A stretch of 64,000 nucleotides of DNA, taken from positions 1 through 64,000 of the forward strand of contig CAYHPY010000003.1 in the NCBI GenBank assembly GCA_964358485.1, read 5' to 3'. The notes under the pieces were generated by a model, which saw only the letters and a list, made by a program, of their open reading frames with translations, was not told the origin of the DNA and did no database searches. The stretch is from CAYHPY01 sp964358485 (GTDB taxonomy: Bacteria; Elusimicrobiota; Elusimicrobia; UBA1565; UBA9628). This document shows positions 8,421-17,847 of the stretch, one piece after another (the first letter of the stretch is position 1; each line of letters opens with the position of its first letter). The position numbers and the translations under genes were made by a program.

Positions 8421-8783
8421 ATGAAAACCAAATGGGAGCGTTTTGAATACCGGCGGCAGCGCACGCGCGACAATCTCGCGGCGCGCCCTCCGGGCCGTCC
8501 CCGGCTGACGGTCCGCCGGACCCTGAAGTACCTTTACGCCCAGGTCATCGACGACGGGGCCGGCCGGACGCTGGCGTCCGCCTCGTCTTTGTCCAAGGAG
8601 CTCGACGGAAAGATCAAGTCGGGAAAGAGCATCGCCGCCGCCGCTCTGGTGGGCGGGCTCATCGCTCAAAAGGCCGTCGCCGCGGGGGTCAAGAAAGTGG
8701 CCTTCGACCGCGGCGCCTATCTCTATCACGGACGGATCAAGGCCCTCGCCGACGCGGCTCGGGCCGGAGGATTGGAATTTTAA
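8421..8783 (+). CDS. rplR: 50S ribosomal protein L18
   Basis: L18 brings 5S rRNA to the 50S subunit. The 120-residue product contains RPRLTVRRTLKYLYAQVIDD, the LASASSLSKEL strand and the C-terminal FDRGAYLYHGRIKALADAAR signature. The stop shares one base with the rpsE start (TAATG). Confidence 0.95.
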   Translation: MKTKWERFEYRRQRTRDNLAARPPGRPRLTVRRTLKYLYAQVIDDGAGRTLASASSLSKELDGKIKSGKSIAAAALVGGLIAQKAVAAGVKKVAFDRGAYLYHGRIKALADAARAGGLEF

Positions 8784-9376
8784 TGTCTTCTGAAACCCCA
8801 AAACCCGCCAGCACCCCCGCCGCCGGCGCCCCCGCGGGCGCTCAGCCTTCATCTCGTCCCGGAGCCCAGGGCCGCGGCCCCGGAGGCTTCCGCGGCGGCC
8901 GCCGTCCTCCTCGCGAGGAAGGCGGCTTTCGTGAGACCGTCGTCACCATCAACCGCGTCGCCAAGGTCGTCAAGGGCGGCAAACGATTCTCTTTCAGCGC
9001 CCTGGTGGTCGTGGGCGACGGCAACGGCACCGTCGGCGCCGGCTTGGGCAAGGCCCGCGAAGTCCAATCCTCCATTCAGAAGGGGAACGCGGCCGCCCGC
9101 CGCGCGATCGTGACCTTCCCGCTCGTCGATGGAACTATCCCGCACGAGATCGTGGCCAAGTTCGGCTCCGGCAAAGTTTGGATGAAGCCCGCCTCCCCGG
9201 GAACCGGCGTTATCGCCGGCGGCGGGGTCCGCGCGGTCCTGGAAGCCGGCGGTGTCAAGAACATTCTGACCAAGAGCCTGGGAAGTTCCAACCCCTTCAA
9301 CGTCGTGGGCGCGACCATCGAGGCGTTGACCAACCTTCGCACGAGCGCCGCCGTCGCCCGGCTGCGCGGGAAATGA
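8783..9376 (+). CDS. rpsE: 30S ribosomal protein S5
   Basis: S5 affects decoding accuracy and helicase activity. After an extension of about 50 residues rich in Pro, Ala, Gly and Arg, the core begins at FRETVVTINRVAKVVKGGKR. It continues GNGTVGAGLGKAREV, the IPHEI strand, GTGVIAGGGVRAVLEAGGVK and the NPFNVVGATIEAL segment. The long basic N-terminus resembles other disordered tails in this window. Confidence 0.96.
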   Translation: MSSETPKPASTPAAGAPAGAQPSSRPGAQGRGPGGFRGGRRPPREEGGFRETVVTINRVAKVVKGGKRFSFSALVVVGDGNGTVGAGLGKAREVQSSIQKGNAAARRAIVTFPLVDGTIPHEIVAKFGSGKVWMKPASPGTGVIAGGGVRAVLEAGGVKNILTKSLGSSNPFNVVGATIEALTNLRTSAAVARLRGK

Positions 9377-9840
9377 GTTCCATGAACCCTTTCAACCTCA
9401 GTAGCTTGAAACCCGTCCCCGGCTCCCGCAAGCGCCGAACCCGCATCGGGCTCGGAGAAGGGTCCGGCCACGGCCAAACCGCCACCCGGGGCCAAAAGGG
9501 CCAACGGAGCCGCTCGGGAGACGGAAAGCTCCCCGGCTTCGAGGGCGGCCAAACGCCCCTTCTGCGGCGCATTCCCAAGCGGGGATTCACCAACGGCGCC
9601 TTCAAGGTCGTCTATCAGACCGTGTCCCTGGCCGACATCGACCGGGTCTTCAAGAACCAGAAGGACGTCACCCTGGAGGCGCTGAAGCTTCACGGGCTGA
9701 CCCGCGGCCGCAAGCCGGTCAAGGTTTTGGGCGACGGGGCCGTGAGCCTGCCCTTCAAGGTTTGCGCTCACGCCTTTTCCAAGAGCGCCCTTGAGAAAAT
9801 CAAGGCGGCCGGCGGGGCCCCGGAGATCGTGAAGGCATGA
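9373..9840 (+). CDS. rplO: 50S ribosomal protein L15
   Basis: L15 is a late-assembly 50S protein. ATG 9373 overlaps the rpsE stop (ATGA) and gives 155 residues; ATG 9382 is an in-frame alternative with a typical MNPFNLSSL start. The conserved core is RKRRTRIGLGEGSGHGQTAT and GFEGGQTPLLRRIPKRGF. The gene follows rpsE directly, so the usual rpmD (L30) gene is missing here. Confidence 0.95.
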   Translation: MSSMNPFNLSSLKPVPGSRKRRTRIGLGEGSGHGQTATRGQKGQRSRSGDGKLPGFEGGQTPLLRRIPKRGFTNGAFKVVYQTVSLADIDRVFKNQKDVTLEALKLHGLTRGRKPVKVLGDGAVSLPFKVCAHAFSKSALEKIKAAGGAPEIVKA

Positions 9841-11171
9841 TTCAGCGTTTCGGCGACATCCTCGAAGTTCCCGACCTGCGCAAGCGCGTGTTTTTCGCGT
9901 TGGGCGCGATCGCGGTCTTTCGCGTGGGGGCGGCGATTCCCACTCCCGGAATCAACGGGGAGGCCATCCGCTCCCTGTTCGAGGCGCAGAAGGGGGGCCT
10001 GCTGGGCTTTTTGAACATTTTCTCCGGCGGCGCGCTGGGGCGGTTCTCCATTTTCTCCATGGGCGTGATGCCCTACATCAACGCCTCGATCATCATGAGC
10101 CTTTTGCAGGGCGCCCACGTCATCCCCTACCTGGATCGCCTCCACAAGGAAGGAGAGTTGGGCCGGCGCAAGCTGAACTCCCTGACCCGCTACCTGACGC
10201 TGTTTTTGGCGTCCTTTCAATCCTTCGGCCTGACGATCGCCATCACCAATATGCCCACGCCGGGCAACGTGCCGATCGTTTCCAATCCGGATTGGTTTTT
10301 CTACTTCACCACCGTCCTGACCCTCACCGCGGGCACGATCTTCATCATGTGGCTGGGAGAGCAGGTGACGGAGTTCGGCATCGGAAACGGAACCTCCTTG
10401 ATCATCTTCTCGGGAATCGTCGACAGCATCCCGGGGGCCGCCAAGAATCTGATCGATCTGGTTCGGCTCGAGGAAGTGGGCCTCTTGCAGGCGATGTTTT
10501 TGGTCGCGGTCCTTTTGGGGATCATCCTCTCGGTGGTCTGGGTGGAGACCGCCCAACGCAAGATTCCCGTCCAATACGCCAAGCGGGTGGTCGGCCGGAA
10601 GATGTACGGGGGGGCGTCCAGTTATCTTCCCTTGAAGGTGGACCAGTCCGGCGTCATCGCGGTCATCTTCGCGGTCTCGCTCTTGGCGGTGCCCATGACC
10701 ATCCTTCAGTTCGCCCCCAACGCCCCGACCGCCCAAAAAGTCCTGGAGTTCTTGAACCAGGGGAGCATTTTCTACCAGCTGCTTTACGGCGGGCTGATCA
10801 TTTTCTTCTGCTATTTCTACAACTCGGTGTCGATCAACCCCGTCGATCTGGCCGAGAACATGAAAAAATCCGGGGGCTTCATCCCCGGGATCCGCCCCGG
10901 CGAGCCGACCTCCAAGTACATCGAGTGGGTGCTGGAACGCATCACTTTGGGGGGGGCGTTGTTTGTGGCCGCGATCTCGGTGCTTCCCGATTACTTGCGC
11001 CAGCAGTTCAACACCCCCTTCTACTTCGGGGGAACCTCCCTGCTGATCGTGGTCGGCGTCGCTCTCGACACCATGGGCCAATTGGAGGCCCAGCTCATCA
11101 TGCGCCATTACGAAGGCTTCCTGAAGAAGGGCCGCATCCAGGGCCGCTGGTTCAACGTGGGGAGCGCCTGA
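9837..11171 (+). CDS. secY: Protein translocase subunit SecY
   Basis: SecY is the ten-helix channel of the Sec translocon in the inner membrane. The 444-residue protein has FGDILEVPDLRKRVFFALG, the plug-region GGALGRFSIFSMGVMPYINA, GIGNGTSLIIFSGI, the cytosolic loop AQRKIPVQYAKRVVGR and the late PGEPTSKYIEWVL. All ten hydrophobic segments are present. It overlaps rplO by 4 nt (ATGA), the normal spc-operon position. Confidence 0.97.
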   Translation: MIQRFGDILEVPDLRKRVFFALGAIAVFRVGAAIPTPGINGEAIRSLFEAQKGGLLGFLNIFSGGALGRFSIFSMGVMPYINASIIMSLLQGAHVIPYLDRLHKEGELGRRKLNSLTRYLTLFLASFQSFGLTIAITNMPTPGNVPIVSNPDWFFYFTTVLTLTAGTIFIMWLGEQVTEFGIGNGTSLIIFSGIVDSIPGAAKNLIDLVRLEEVGLLQAMFLVAVLLGIILSVVWVETAQRKIPVQYAKRVVGRKMYGGASSYLPLKVDQSGVIAVIFAVSLLAVPMTILQFAPNAPTAQKVLEFLNQGSIFYQLLYGGLIIFFCYFYNSVSINPVDLAENMKKSGGFIPGIRPGEPTSKYIEWVLERITLGGALFVAAISVLPDYLRQQFNTPFYFGGTSLLIVVGVALDTMGQLEAQLIMRHYEGFLKKGRIQGRWFNVGSA

Positions 11172-11173
11172 GC

Positions 11174-11839
11174 GTGATCATCATCCTCTTGGGCGCGCCG
11201 GGCTCGGGCAAGGGCACCCAATCCAAGATTTTGGCCGCCAAATACGGCCTCGACCACCTGGCCACGGGGGACATCTTCCGCGCCGAGATCGCCGCCAAGT
11301 CCGCCCTGGGCCTGAAAGCCGAGAGCTACGTCAAGGGCGGGCGCCTGGTGCCCGACAGCATCGTCACCGAGATGGTCGCCGGCAGAATGGACCCGGCCAA
11401 GGGCTCCTATCTGCTGGACGGATTCCCGCGGAACCTCGAGCAGGCCCAGTCCCTGGGGGCGACCCTCTCCCAGGAGCAGCTTCAGATCGACCTCGTGCTT
11501 TTTCTCAACCTTCCGCATGAGGAGGCCATTCGGCGCCTTTCCTCCCGCTGGACCTGCGGAGGCTGCGGCGAGGTTTTCAACGTGATCTCCCGGCCGCCGG
11601 CCGTCCAGGGCAAGTGCGATAAATGCGGCAAGGACCTCATCCAGCGCGACGACGACACCGCGGCTACCGCGGCCAAGCGCCTGATGGTCTTCGAGGACCT
11701 CACGCGGCCGCTGGTCTCCTTTTATAAATCGGAGCAGATTTTCCAGGAAATCGACGCCGCGCGACCGGTGGAGGCCGTCAGCGCCGGCCTGTGCGCGGAA
11801 ATCGACAAGCTCCGCGCGCGGACGGGCGGACCGGCATGA
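11174..11839 (+). CDS. adk: Adenylate kinase, zinc-lid type
   Basis: Adk converts ATP and AMP to two ADP. GTG 11174, 2 nt after secY, gives 221 residues. The P-loop is GAPGSGKGTQ, the AMP site includes ATGDIFRAEI, and DGFPRNLEQA is the conserved central motif. The lid has CGGCGEVF and CDKCGK, a four-cysteine zinc site, then RDDDTAATAAKRL. Both the zinc lid and the secY-adk-map order occur in many bacteria. Confidence 0.96.
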   Translation: MIIILLGAPGSGKGTQSKILAAKYGLDHLATGDIFRAEIAAKSALGLKAESYVKGGRLVPDSIVTEMVAGRMDPAKGSYLLDGFPRNLEQAQSLGATLSQEQLQIDLVLFLNLPHEEAIRRLSSRWTCGGCGEVFNVISRPPAVQGKCDKCGKDLIQRDDDTAATAAKRLMVFEDLTRPLVSFYKSEQIFQEIDAARPVEAVSAGLCAEIDKLRARTGGPA

Positions 11840-12603
11840 GCGCGACCATGGCCAAGACCATCGAGCTTAAGAGCGCCGCGGAGCTCTCCCTGATGCGGGA
11901 GGGCGGACGCGTCGTGGCCGAGACCCTCAAGGTTCTTTCGGCGGCCGCGGTCGCCGGCACCACCACTTTGGAGCTTGACCGCATCGCGCGCTTGGAAATC
12001 GAAAAACGCGGCGCCAAACCGGCATTTCTGGGCTACCGGGGCTTTCCGGGAACCCTTTGCGTATCCCTCAACCACGAGGTCGTCCATGGGATTCCCTCGG
12101 CCTCCCGCCGCATCGCCGAGGGGGATCTGGTCAGCCTCGATCTGGGCTGCATCGTGGGCGGATTCTACGCCGACGCGGCGGTGACGGTGGCCGTGGGAAA
12201 GATCCCGGCCGAGGCGGAGCGCCTGATCGAGGTCACCCGCCAGTCCTTGGCCAAGGGAATCGCGGCCATGCGCTCCGGGGGCCGGCTCGGGGACGTTTCG
12301 GGCGCGGTCCAGAAGCACGTGGAGGCGGCCGGGTTCTCGGTCGTGCGCGAATTCGTCGGGCACGGCATCGGCCGCGCCCTGCACGAGGAGCCCGCCGTTC
12401 CTAATTTCGGCCGCGAGGGGACCGGTCTGCGGCTATCCCCGGGCCTGGTGCTGGCCATCGAGCCGATGGTCAATATGGGGGCCTGCGAGGTGGACACTTT
12501 GAAGGACGGTTGGACGGCCGTGACCCGCGACGGAAGCGTCTCGGCGCACTTCGAGCATACCGTGGCGGTGACCGATTCCGGTCCGGAGATTTTGACGCAA
12601 TGA
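11836..12603 (+). CDS. map: Methionine aminopeptidase, type I
   Basis: Map removes the initiator methionine co-translationally. ATG 11836 overlaps the adk stop; ATG 11848 is a possible alternative. The 255-residue protein carries the metal ligands in SLDLGCIVGGFYADAAVTV (two Asp), EFVGHGIGRALHEEP (His), LAIEPMV (Glu) and SAHFEHTVAVT (Glu), and the substrate histidine in NHEVVHGIP. No N-terminal zinc-finger extension is present. Confidence 0.96.
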   Translation: MSATMAKTIELKSAAELSLMREGGRVVAETLKVLSAAAVAGTTTLELDRIARLEIEKRGAKPAFLGYRGFPGTLCVSLNHEVVHGIPSASRRIAEGDLVSLDLGCIVGGFYADAAVTVAVGKIPAEAERLIEVTRQSLAKGIAAMRSGGRLGDVSGAVQKHVEAAGFSVVREFVGHGIGRALHEEPAVPNFGREGTGLRLSPGLVLAIEPMVNMGACEVDTLKDGWTAVTRDGSVSAHFEHTVAVTDSGPEILTQ

Positions 12604-12818
12604 GCAAGGAAGACAAGATCGAAGTCGAGGGCAGCATTTTGGAAGCGCTGCCCAACGCCATGTTTCGGGTTCAGATTCCGCAGGGCAAGATCGTTCTGGC
12701 GCACATCTCGGGCAGGATGCGGATGCACTACATAAAGATCCTGCCCGGGGATAAGGTGCGGTTGGAGCTCTCGCCCTACGACCTGACCCGCGGGCGGATC
12801 GTCTACCGGGAGCAGTGA
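12600..12818 (+). CDS. infA: Translation initiation factor IF-1
   Basis: IF-1 is the OB-fold factor that covers the A site during initiation. ATG 12600 overlaps the map stop and gives 72 residues: KEDKIEVEGSILEALPNAMF, VLAHISGRMRMHYIKILPGD and the closing SPYDLTRGRIVYREQ. Size and sequence are typical. Confidence 0.96.
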   Translation: MSKEDKIEVEGSILEALPNAMFRVQIPQGKIVLAHISGRMRMHYIKILPGDKVRLELSPYDLTRGRIVYREQ

Positions 12819-12819
12819 C

Positions 12820-12933
12820 ATGAAAGTAAGGTCCAGCGTGAAGCCGATTTGCCAGAAATGCAAGATTCTCAAGAGAAACGGGGTGTTGCGCGTCATGTGC
12901 AGCAACCCCAAGCACAAACAGAGGCAGGGGTAA
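12820..12933 (+). CDS. rpmJ: 50S ribosomal protein L36
   Basis: This 37-codon gene encodes the smallest ribosomal protein, MKVRSSVKPICQKCKILKRN then GVLRVMCSNPKHKQRQG. The zinc ligands are the three cysteines and the histidine (C-x2-C, C, H), so it is the zinc-binding form. It starts 1 nt after infA and ends 3 nt before rpsM, the usual location. Confidence 0.95.
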   Translation: MKVRSSVKPICQKCKILKRNGVLRVMCSNPKHKQRQG

Positions 12934-12936
12934 CCT

Positions 12937-13341
12937 ATGGCACGCGTCGCGGGTGTGGATTTGCCGAAGAACAAAAGGATCGATATCGCTTTGGGCTACC
13001 TGTACGGGGTCGGGCGGGCCAACGCGATCGAGATCATCGGGCGGCTGGGCGGGGCGGTGGATCCCACGACCCGGGTCAAGGACCTGACGGAAAGCCAGGT
13101 CAACCTCATCAACACCTTGTTGACCAAGGAGTACCGGGTTGAGGGCGAACTTCGCCGCCAGCTCCAGTCCCACGTGGGCCGACTCATCGAGATCAACAGC
13201 TATCGGGGCGTCCGGCACCGCCGGAACCTCCCCGTCCGCGGACAACGGACGAAAACCAACGCTCGGACCCGCCGCGGCCGCCGCAAGACGGTCGGCGCGG
13301 GAAAGGCGGCGGCGCCGGCCAAAGCGGCGCCCGCGAAGTAG
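12937..13341 (+). CDS. rpsM: 30S ribosomal protein S13
   Basis: S13 contacts the P-site tRNA and L5. The 134-residue protein has MARVAGVDLPKNKRIDIALG, a helix-two-turn-helix region and the signature RGVRHRRNLPVRGQRTKTNA followed by RTRRGRRKTV, then an Ala/Lys-rich tail. The 39 nt after it contain no gene. Confidence 0.96.
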   Translation: MARVAGVDLPKNKRIDIALGYLYGVGRANAIEIIGRLGGAVDPTTRVKDLTESQVNLINTLLTKEYRVEGELRRQLQSHVGRLIEINSYRGVRHRRNLPVRGQRTKTNARTRRGRRKTVGAGKAAAPAKAAPAK

Positions 13342-13380
13342 GCAAATCAACGATATCCGGAAAGGATAGGAGATAGGATC

Positions 13381-13806
13381 ATGGCAGCAGAAGAAAAACC
13401 GGCGCCGGCCGCGGCCGCGCCGCAGGCCCAGCCGGCGGCAAAAAAGAAGGGTTGGAAGTCCCTCACTTTCGCGAAGGTGTTCATTAAATGCACCTTCAAC
13501 AACACCATCGTTTCCCTGACCGACGAAAAGGGGGACGTGCTCGCCTGGTCCACCGCGGGCGGAAACGGTTTCAAGGGAACCAAAAAGGGCACCCCCTTCG
13601 CCGCCGGCGTGACCGCCGGGCGCGTGGCCAAGAGAGCCCAGGAGCTCGGGGTCAAGCAGGTCGCCGTCTTCATCAAGGGGCCCGGTCCGGGCCGTGAAAC
13701 CGCCGCCCGTTCCCTCGGGACCGGCGGGCTCATCCTGGTCAGCCTCAAAGACGTTTCACCTCTTCCTCATAACGGGTGCCGTCCGCCCAAGTCACGGAGG
13801 GTCTAA
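13381..13806 (+). CDS. rpsK: 30S ribosomal protein S11
   Basis: S11 forms the mRNA platform with S7. After a 25-residue Ala/Lys/Pro-rich extension the core reads FIKCTFNNTIVSLTDEKGDV, AWSTAGGNGFKGTKKGTPFA and GPGPGRETAARSLGTGGL, ending PHNGCRPPKSRRV. The stop shares a base with the rpsD start (TAATG). Confidence 0.96.
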   Translation: MAAEEKPAPAAAAPQAQPAAKKKGWKSLTFAKVFIKCTFNNTIVSLTDEKGDVLAWSTAGGNGFKGTKKGTPFAAGVTAGRVAKRAQELGVKQVAVFIKGPGPGRETAARSLGTGGLILVSLKDVSPLPHNGCRPPKSRRV

Positions 13807-14432
13807 TGGCCAGGTATCTCGGTTCCGTCTGCAAACTCTGCCGCCGCGAGCAGACCAAACTTTTCCTCAAAGGGGACAAGTGCTTCACCAAGTGCGTGCT
13901 GGACGCCCGGCCGACCACCCCTGGAATGGCCAAGCCGCAGCGGGGCAAGCCGTCCGAATTCTCCATCCGCCTGCGGGAGAAGCAGAAGCTGCGCCGGCTC
14001 ATTCAGATGAACGAGAAGCCGTTCCGCCGGCTCGTCGAGAAGGCCGGCAAGGCGAAGATGTCCTCGGGCGAGCATCTCCTCAGGTCCCTGGAGCTCCGCT
14101 TGGACAACGTCGTCCGTCGGATGGGTTTCGCGACCTCCTTGAAAACCGCCCGCCAGCTGGTTTTGCACGGGCACGTGAGGGTGGGGGGAAAGCCGGTCAA
14201 CATCCCCTCCTACCCGGTCAAGCCGGGCGACCAGATCGCGCTCACGGCGGGCATCAAGGACAACACCGGGGTGAAGCTGAGCCTCGAAACCGCCAAGAGG
14301 CTCAATAATCGTCCGAGCTTCGTGGAGGTCGACCTTGACCAGTTGTCGGGCAAGGTCATCCGCGCTCCGGAGCGGGCGGAGATGTCTTTCCCCGTGACGG
14401 AACAGCTGATCATCGAGTACTATTCCAAGTAA
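13806..14432 (+). CDS. rpsD: 30S ribosomal protein S4, cysteine-containing form
   Basis: S4 nucleates 30S assembly. ATG 13806 gives 208 residues. The N-terminal CKLCRREQTKLFLKGDKC then FTKC keeps four cysteines for zinc. The S4 RNA-binding domain is RLDNVVRRMGFATSLKTARQ then LVLHGHVRVGGKPVNIPS. A start farther upstream (13776) would overlap rpsK out of frame and is less likely. Confidence 0.96.
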   Translation: MARYLGSVCKLCRREQTKLFLKGDKCFTKCVLDARPTTPGMAKPQRGKPSEFSIRLREKQKLRRLIQMNEKPFRRLVEKAGKAKMSSGEHLLRSLELRLDNVVRRMGFATSLKTARQLVLHGHVRVGGKPVNIPSYPVKPGDQIALTAGIKDNTGVKLSLETAKRLNNRPSFVEVDLDQLSGKVIRAPERAEMSFPVTEQLIIEYYSK

Positions 14433-14452
14433 AACGCCGGAGGAATCCCATT

Positions 14453-15448
14453 ATGGCATACAGAGAACTGATCCTGCCGCAGAAGTTGAGCGTCGACGAG
14501 AAGACGCTGGGCGAATCCTACGCCAAGTTCGTCGCCGAGCCCTATGAGCGGGGCTACGGGCACACCATCGGCAACGCCTTGCGCCGCGTGCTCCTGTCGA
14601 GCCTCGAGGGCGCCGCGGTCACCGCGGTCCGCATCGAGGGAGCTCCCCACGAATACATGACTGTCGCGGGGGTTCGGGAGGATGCGATGAACATCCTGCT
14701 CAACCTCAAGAAACTCCGGGTCAAGCTCTTTTCCAACGGCCCCGAGTTGATCTATCTAACCGCCAACAAGGAAGGCGCGGTGAAGGCCGGGCAAGTCCAG
14801 GAAAACTCCAACGTGGAGATCGTCAATAAGGACCTGGTCATCGCCCACATCGAAGCGGGCGGCAAGCTGGACATGGAGATCGAGATTTCCAAGGGCCGGG
14901 GCTACGTTCCCGCCGAGGAACTGGCGGCCCAGGCCCATTGGCCGGCGGGTTTTCTCCCGGTCGACGCCCTGTTCTCGCCGGTCACCAAGGTCCATTATGA
15001 CGTCGAGAACGCCCGCGTCGGACAGGTCACCGATTACGACCGGTTGATCATCGAGATATGGACCGACGGCAGCATGAACCCGGCCGAGGCGCTCATCCAG
15101 TCCTCCAAGCTCATGCGCGATTCCCTCAGCATCTTCATCCCCGAGGAGGAGGCCGCTCCCCAGGCCGCGGGCGAAGCCTACGCCGGCGCCGAGGGCGCCG
15201 AAGGCGGCATGGTTTCCGAGACCGGGGACGTCAAGCTCCGGGAGATTCTGGGCCGGCCCATCGAGGAGATCGAGCTTTCCTCCCGGGCGTCCAACTGTCT
15301 GAAGGTGGCGCGGATCAAGACCATCGGCGAACTCGTCTCCAAGCGGGACGAGGAGCTTTTGGCGGTCAAGAATTTCGGCAAGAAGTCGCTCGACGAGATC
15401 AAGGATCGGCTCAAGGACATGGGCCTTTCCTTGGGGATGCAGGTCTAG
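14453..15448 (+). CDS. rpoA: RNA polymerase subunit alpha
   Basis: The alpha subunit dimerises to start polymerase assembly and contacts activators and UP elements. The 331-residue protein has the N-terminal GYGHTIGNALRRVLLSSLEG and LNLKKLRVKLF, a linker with an Ala/Glu/Gly-rich stretch around residues 230-255, and the C-terminal domain LSSRASNCLKVARIKTIGEL with KNFGKKSLDEIKDRL. A GGAGGA site precedes the ATG. Confidence 0.97.
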   Translation: MAYRELILPQKLSVDEKTLGESYAKFVAEPYERGYGHTIGNALRRVLLSSLEGAAVTAVRIEGAPHEYMTVAGVREDAMNILLNLKKLRVKLFSNGPELIYLTANKEGAVKAGQVQENSNVEIVNKDLVIAHIEAGGKLDMEIEISKGRGYVPAEELAAQAHWPAGFLPVDALFSPVTKVHYDVENARVGQVTDYDRLIIEIWTDGSMNPAEALIQSSKLMRDSLSIFIPEEEAAPQAAGEAYAGAEGAEGGMVSETGDVKLREILGRPIEEIELSSRASNCLKVARIKTIGELVSKRDEELLAVKNFGKKSLDEIKDRLKDMGLSLGMQV

Positions 15449-15451
15449 ACG

Positions 15452-15799
15452 ATGGCGACCAAGACTCTGGGCGGACGCAAGCTCGGCGTCACCGGCTCCC
15501 ACCGGCGCGCCCTGCTCCGCAACATGGCCACGAGCCTCTTCCTTCACGAGAAGGTGGAGACCACGGTGGCCAAGGCCAAGGAGCTTCGGCCCTTCGCGGA
15601 GAAGATCATCACCTCCGCCAAGAAGGGCCGCCACGACCTCGTCCGCCGCCACATCCAGGACAAGGTCGTTTACCGCAAGTTGTTCGAGGTTTTGTCTCCT
15701 CGCTACGCCCAGCGCCTCGGGGGTTACACCCGGATCGTTCGGCTGGTTCCCCGCATCGGCGACAACGCCAAGCGGGGCTTGATATCGCTGGTGTCGTAA
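15452..15799 (+). CDS. rplQ: 50S ribosomal protein L17
   Basis: L17 lies at the tunnel exit and closes the alpha operon. The 115-residue protein shows HRRALLRNMATSLFLHEKVE, TTVAKAKELRPFAEKIIT and GGYTRIVRLVPRIGDNAK. It is 3 nt after rpoA. mreB follows at once without a clear terminator. Confidence 0.96.
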   Translation: MATKTLGGRKLGVTGSHRRALLRNMATSLFLHEKVETTVAKAKELRPFAEKIITSAKKGRHDLVRRHIQDKVVYRKLFEVLSPRYAQRLGGYTRIVRLVPRIGDNAKRGLISLVS

Positions 15800-15809
15800 G
15801 GGGTCAACC

Positions 15810-16865
<1,056 letters not shown>

Positions 16866-17012
16866 CCGGCCGTAGCCGGCGAAGCCGGCAAGGCCGGAAG
16901 TCACTTGCCTTTCCGTGAGGGCACGAGTTGTTCCGTTCCCAAAATTTTGGGAACCAAATCTACTTAACAGAACAATTGAGGGTCCGGTCCCGGCTAAAAA
17001 CTGCGGGACCGG
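16866..17012 (+). other. Structured mreB-mreC junction: GCCGGC repeats, 20-bp palindrome, GC hairpin
   Basis: Three features are packed between mreB and the MreC membrane helix. GCCGGC-type units recur at 16867-16897. A perfect 20-bp palindrome, GTTCCCAAAATTTTGGGAAC, occupies 16935-16954. A 9-bp stem, CCGGTCCCG with CGGGACCGG, with an 11-nt loop occupies 16984-17012. The last two lie inside the predicted 5' coding part of mreC if GTG 16915 is the start. The palindrome could be a protein-binding site or an RNA processing signal. Function unknown. Confidence 0.6.
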
Positions 17013-17847
17013 GCGAAATATAAACCGCGAACTTCAGATCGCGAACTACGTTCTTGCGGCCCTGTGCGCCGTCTCTCTGGTGATGCTTTCGCTGCCGTTG
17101 TCGGGACCGGTGGAGGCGATCAAGGCCAGCTTGTCGTACGTTTTCCACCCCGCGGCCTTTTCCGGAGCGAGGGGCGTTCAGCGTCTGTCCAATCTGCCTT
17201 CCGGGGTCCGCCGCCTGATCGTCGCCGATCTTGAGAACCGGGCCATGCAGGAGGAGGTCCGCAAAGGCTCCCTGGTCAAAATCGAGATGGAGGCGCTTCG
17301 GGCGGAAAACCTGCGGCTGAGGGCAGCCCTGTCCCTCAAACCCCCGGCCGGACGGTCGGCCTTGTGGGCGCATGTTCTGGAACGCGATCCTCTGAGTTGG
17401 TACCACGGTTTCATGGTGGACGCCGGGGAACTCGACGGAGTGACCTTGAATTCCGCGGTCCTGTCCCCCGACGGAGACCGGTTGGTGGCGGTCGGGCGCG
17501 TCACTGAGGTTGGACCGAGTGTGGCGAAGGTGCTCCTTTTGACCGACGAGCAATCCTCCGCCGCGGCCTACTTGTCGTCGGCCACCCTGGAGGGCCTGAT
17601 TCAGGGGCAGGGGACCGGGCGGTTGAGCCTCAATTACCTCGACGCCGAGGCGGTGGTCGCCGCCGGGGATCAGGTGGTGACCTCTCCGGCCAGCGCGACC
17701 TTTCCGCCGGAAATTCCGATCGGCACGGTCGCCAAGGCCCACCAACGGCACCCGTTTTTGGCTTTTCAATCCGTCGAGGTCATCCCCATCCTCTCTCCCT
17801 CGCGCATCCGGGAAGTGATGATCCTCAAAGGCGGTTCCGCCCCGTGA
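16915..17847 (+). CDS. mreC: Rod-shape protein MreC
   Basis: MreC is a bitopic inner-membrane protein that links MreB to PBP2 in the periplasm. One transmembrane segment (NYVLAALCAVSLVMLSLPL) is followed by a coiled-coil region with MQEEVRKGSLVKIEMEALRA and a beta-barrel core including SWYHGFMVDAGELDGVTLNS and VLLLTDEQSSAAAYLSS. GTG 16915 is the only ordinary start codon before the membrane helix in this frame, and it gives an odd 40-residue N-terminus overlapping the palindrome. The true start is uncertain. It overlaps mreD by 4 nt. Confidence 0.88.
   Translation: MRARVVPFPKFWEPNLLNRTIEGPVPAKNCGTGRNINRELQIANYVLAALCAVSLVMLSLPLSGPVEAIKASLSYVFHPAAFSGARGVQRLSNLPSGVRRLIVADLENRAMQEEVRKGSLVKIEMEALRAENLRLRAALSLKPPAGRSALWAHVLERDPLSWYHGFMVDAGELDGVTLNSAVLSPDGDRLVAVGRVTEVGPSVAKVLLLTDEQSSAAAYLSSATLEGLIQGQGTGRLSLNYLDAEAVVAAGDQVVTSPASATFPPEIPIGTVAKAHQRHPFLAFQSVEVIPILSPSRIREVMILKGGSAP

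Noticed and set aside
9768..11108. 446-codon minus-strand open frame opposite secY
   Set aside because: Composition is that of a reverse complement of a membrane protein (rich in Gln, Asp, His, Arg); secY is unmistakable.
13776..13805. Upstream start for rpsD at 13776
   Set aside because: It overlaps rpsK out of frame; ATG 13806 matches the S4 family N-terminus and TAATG coupling.
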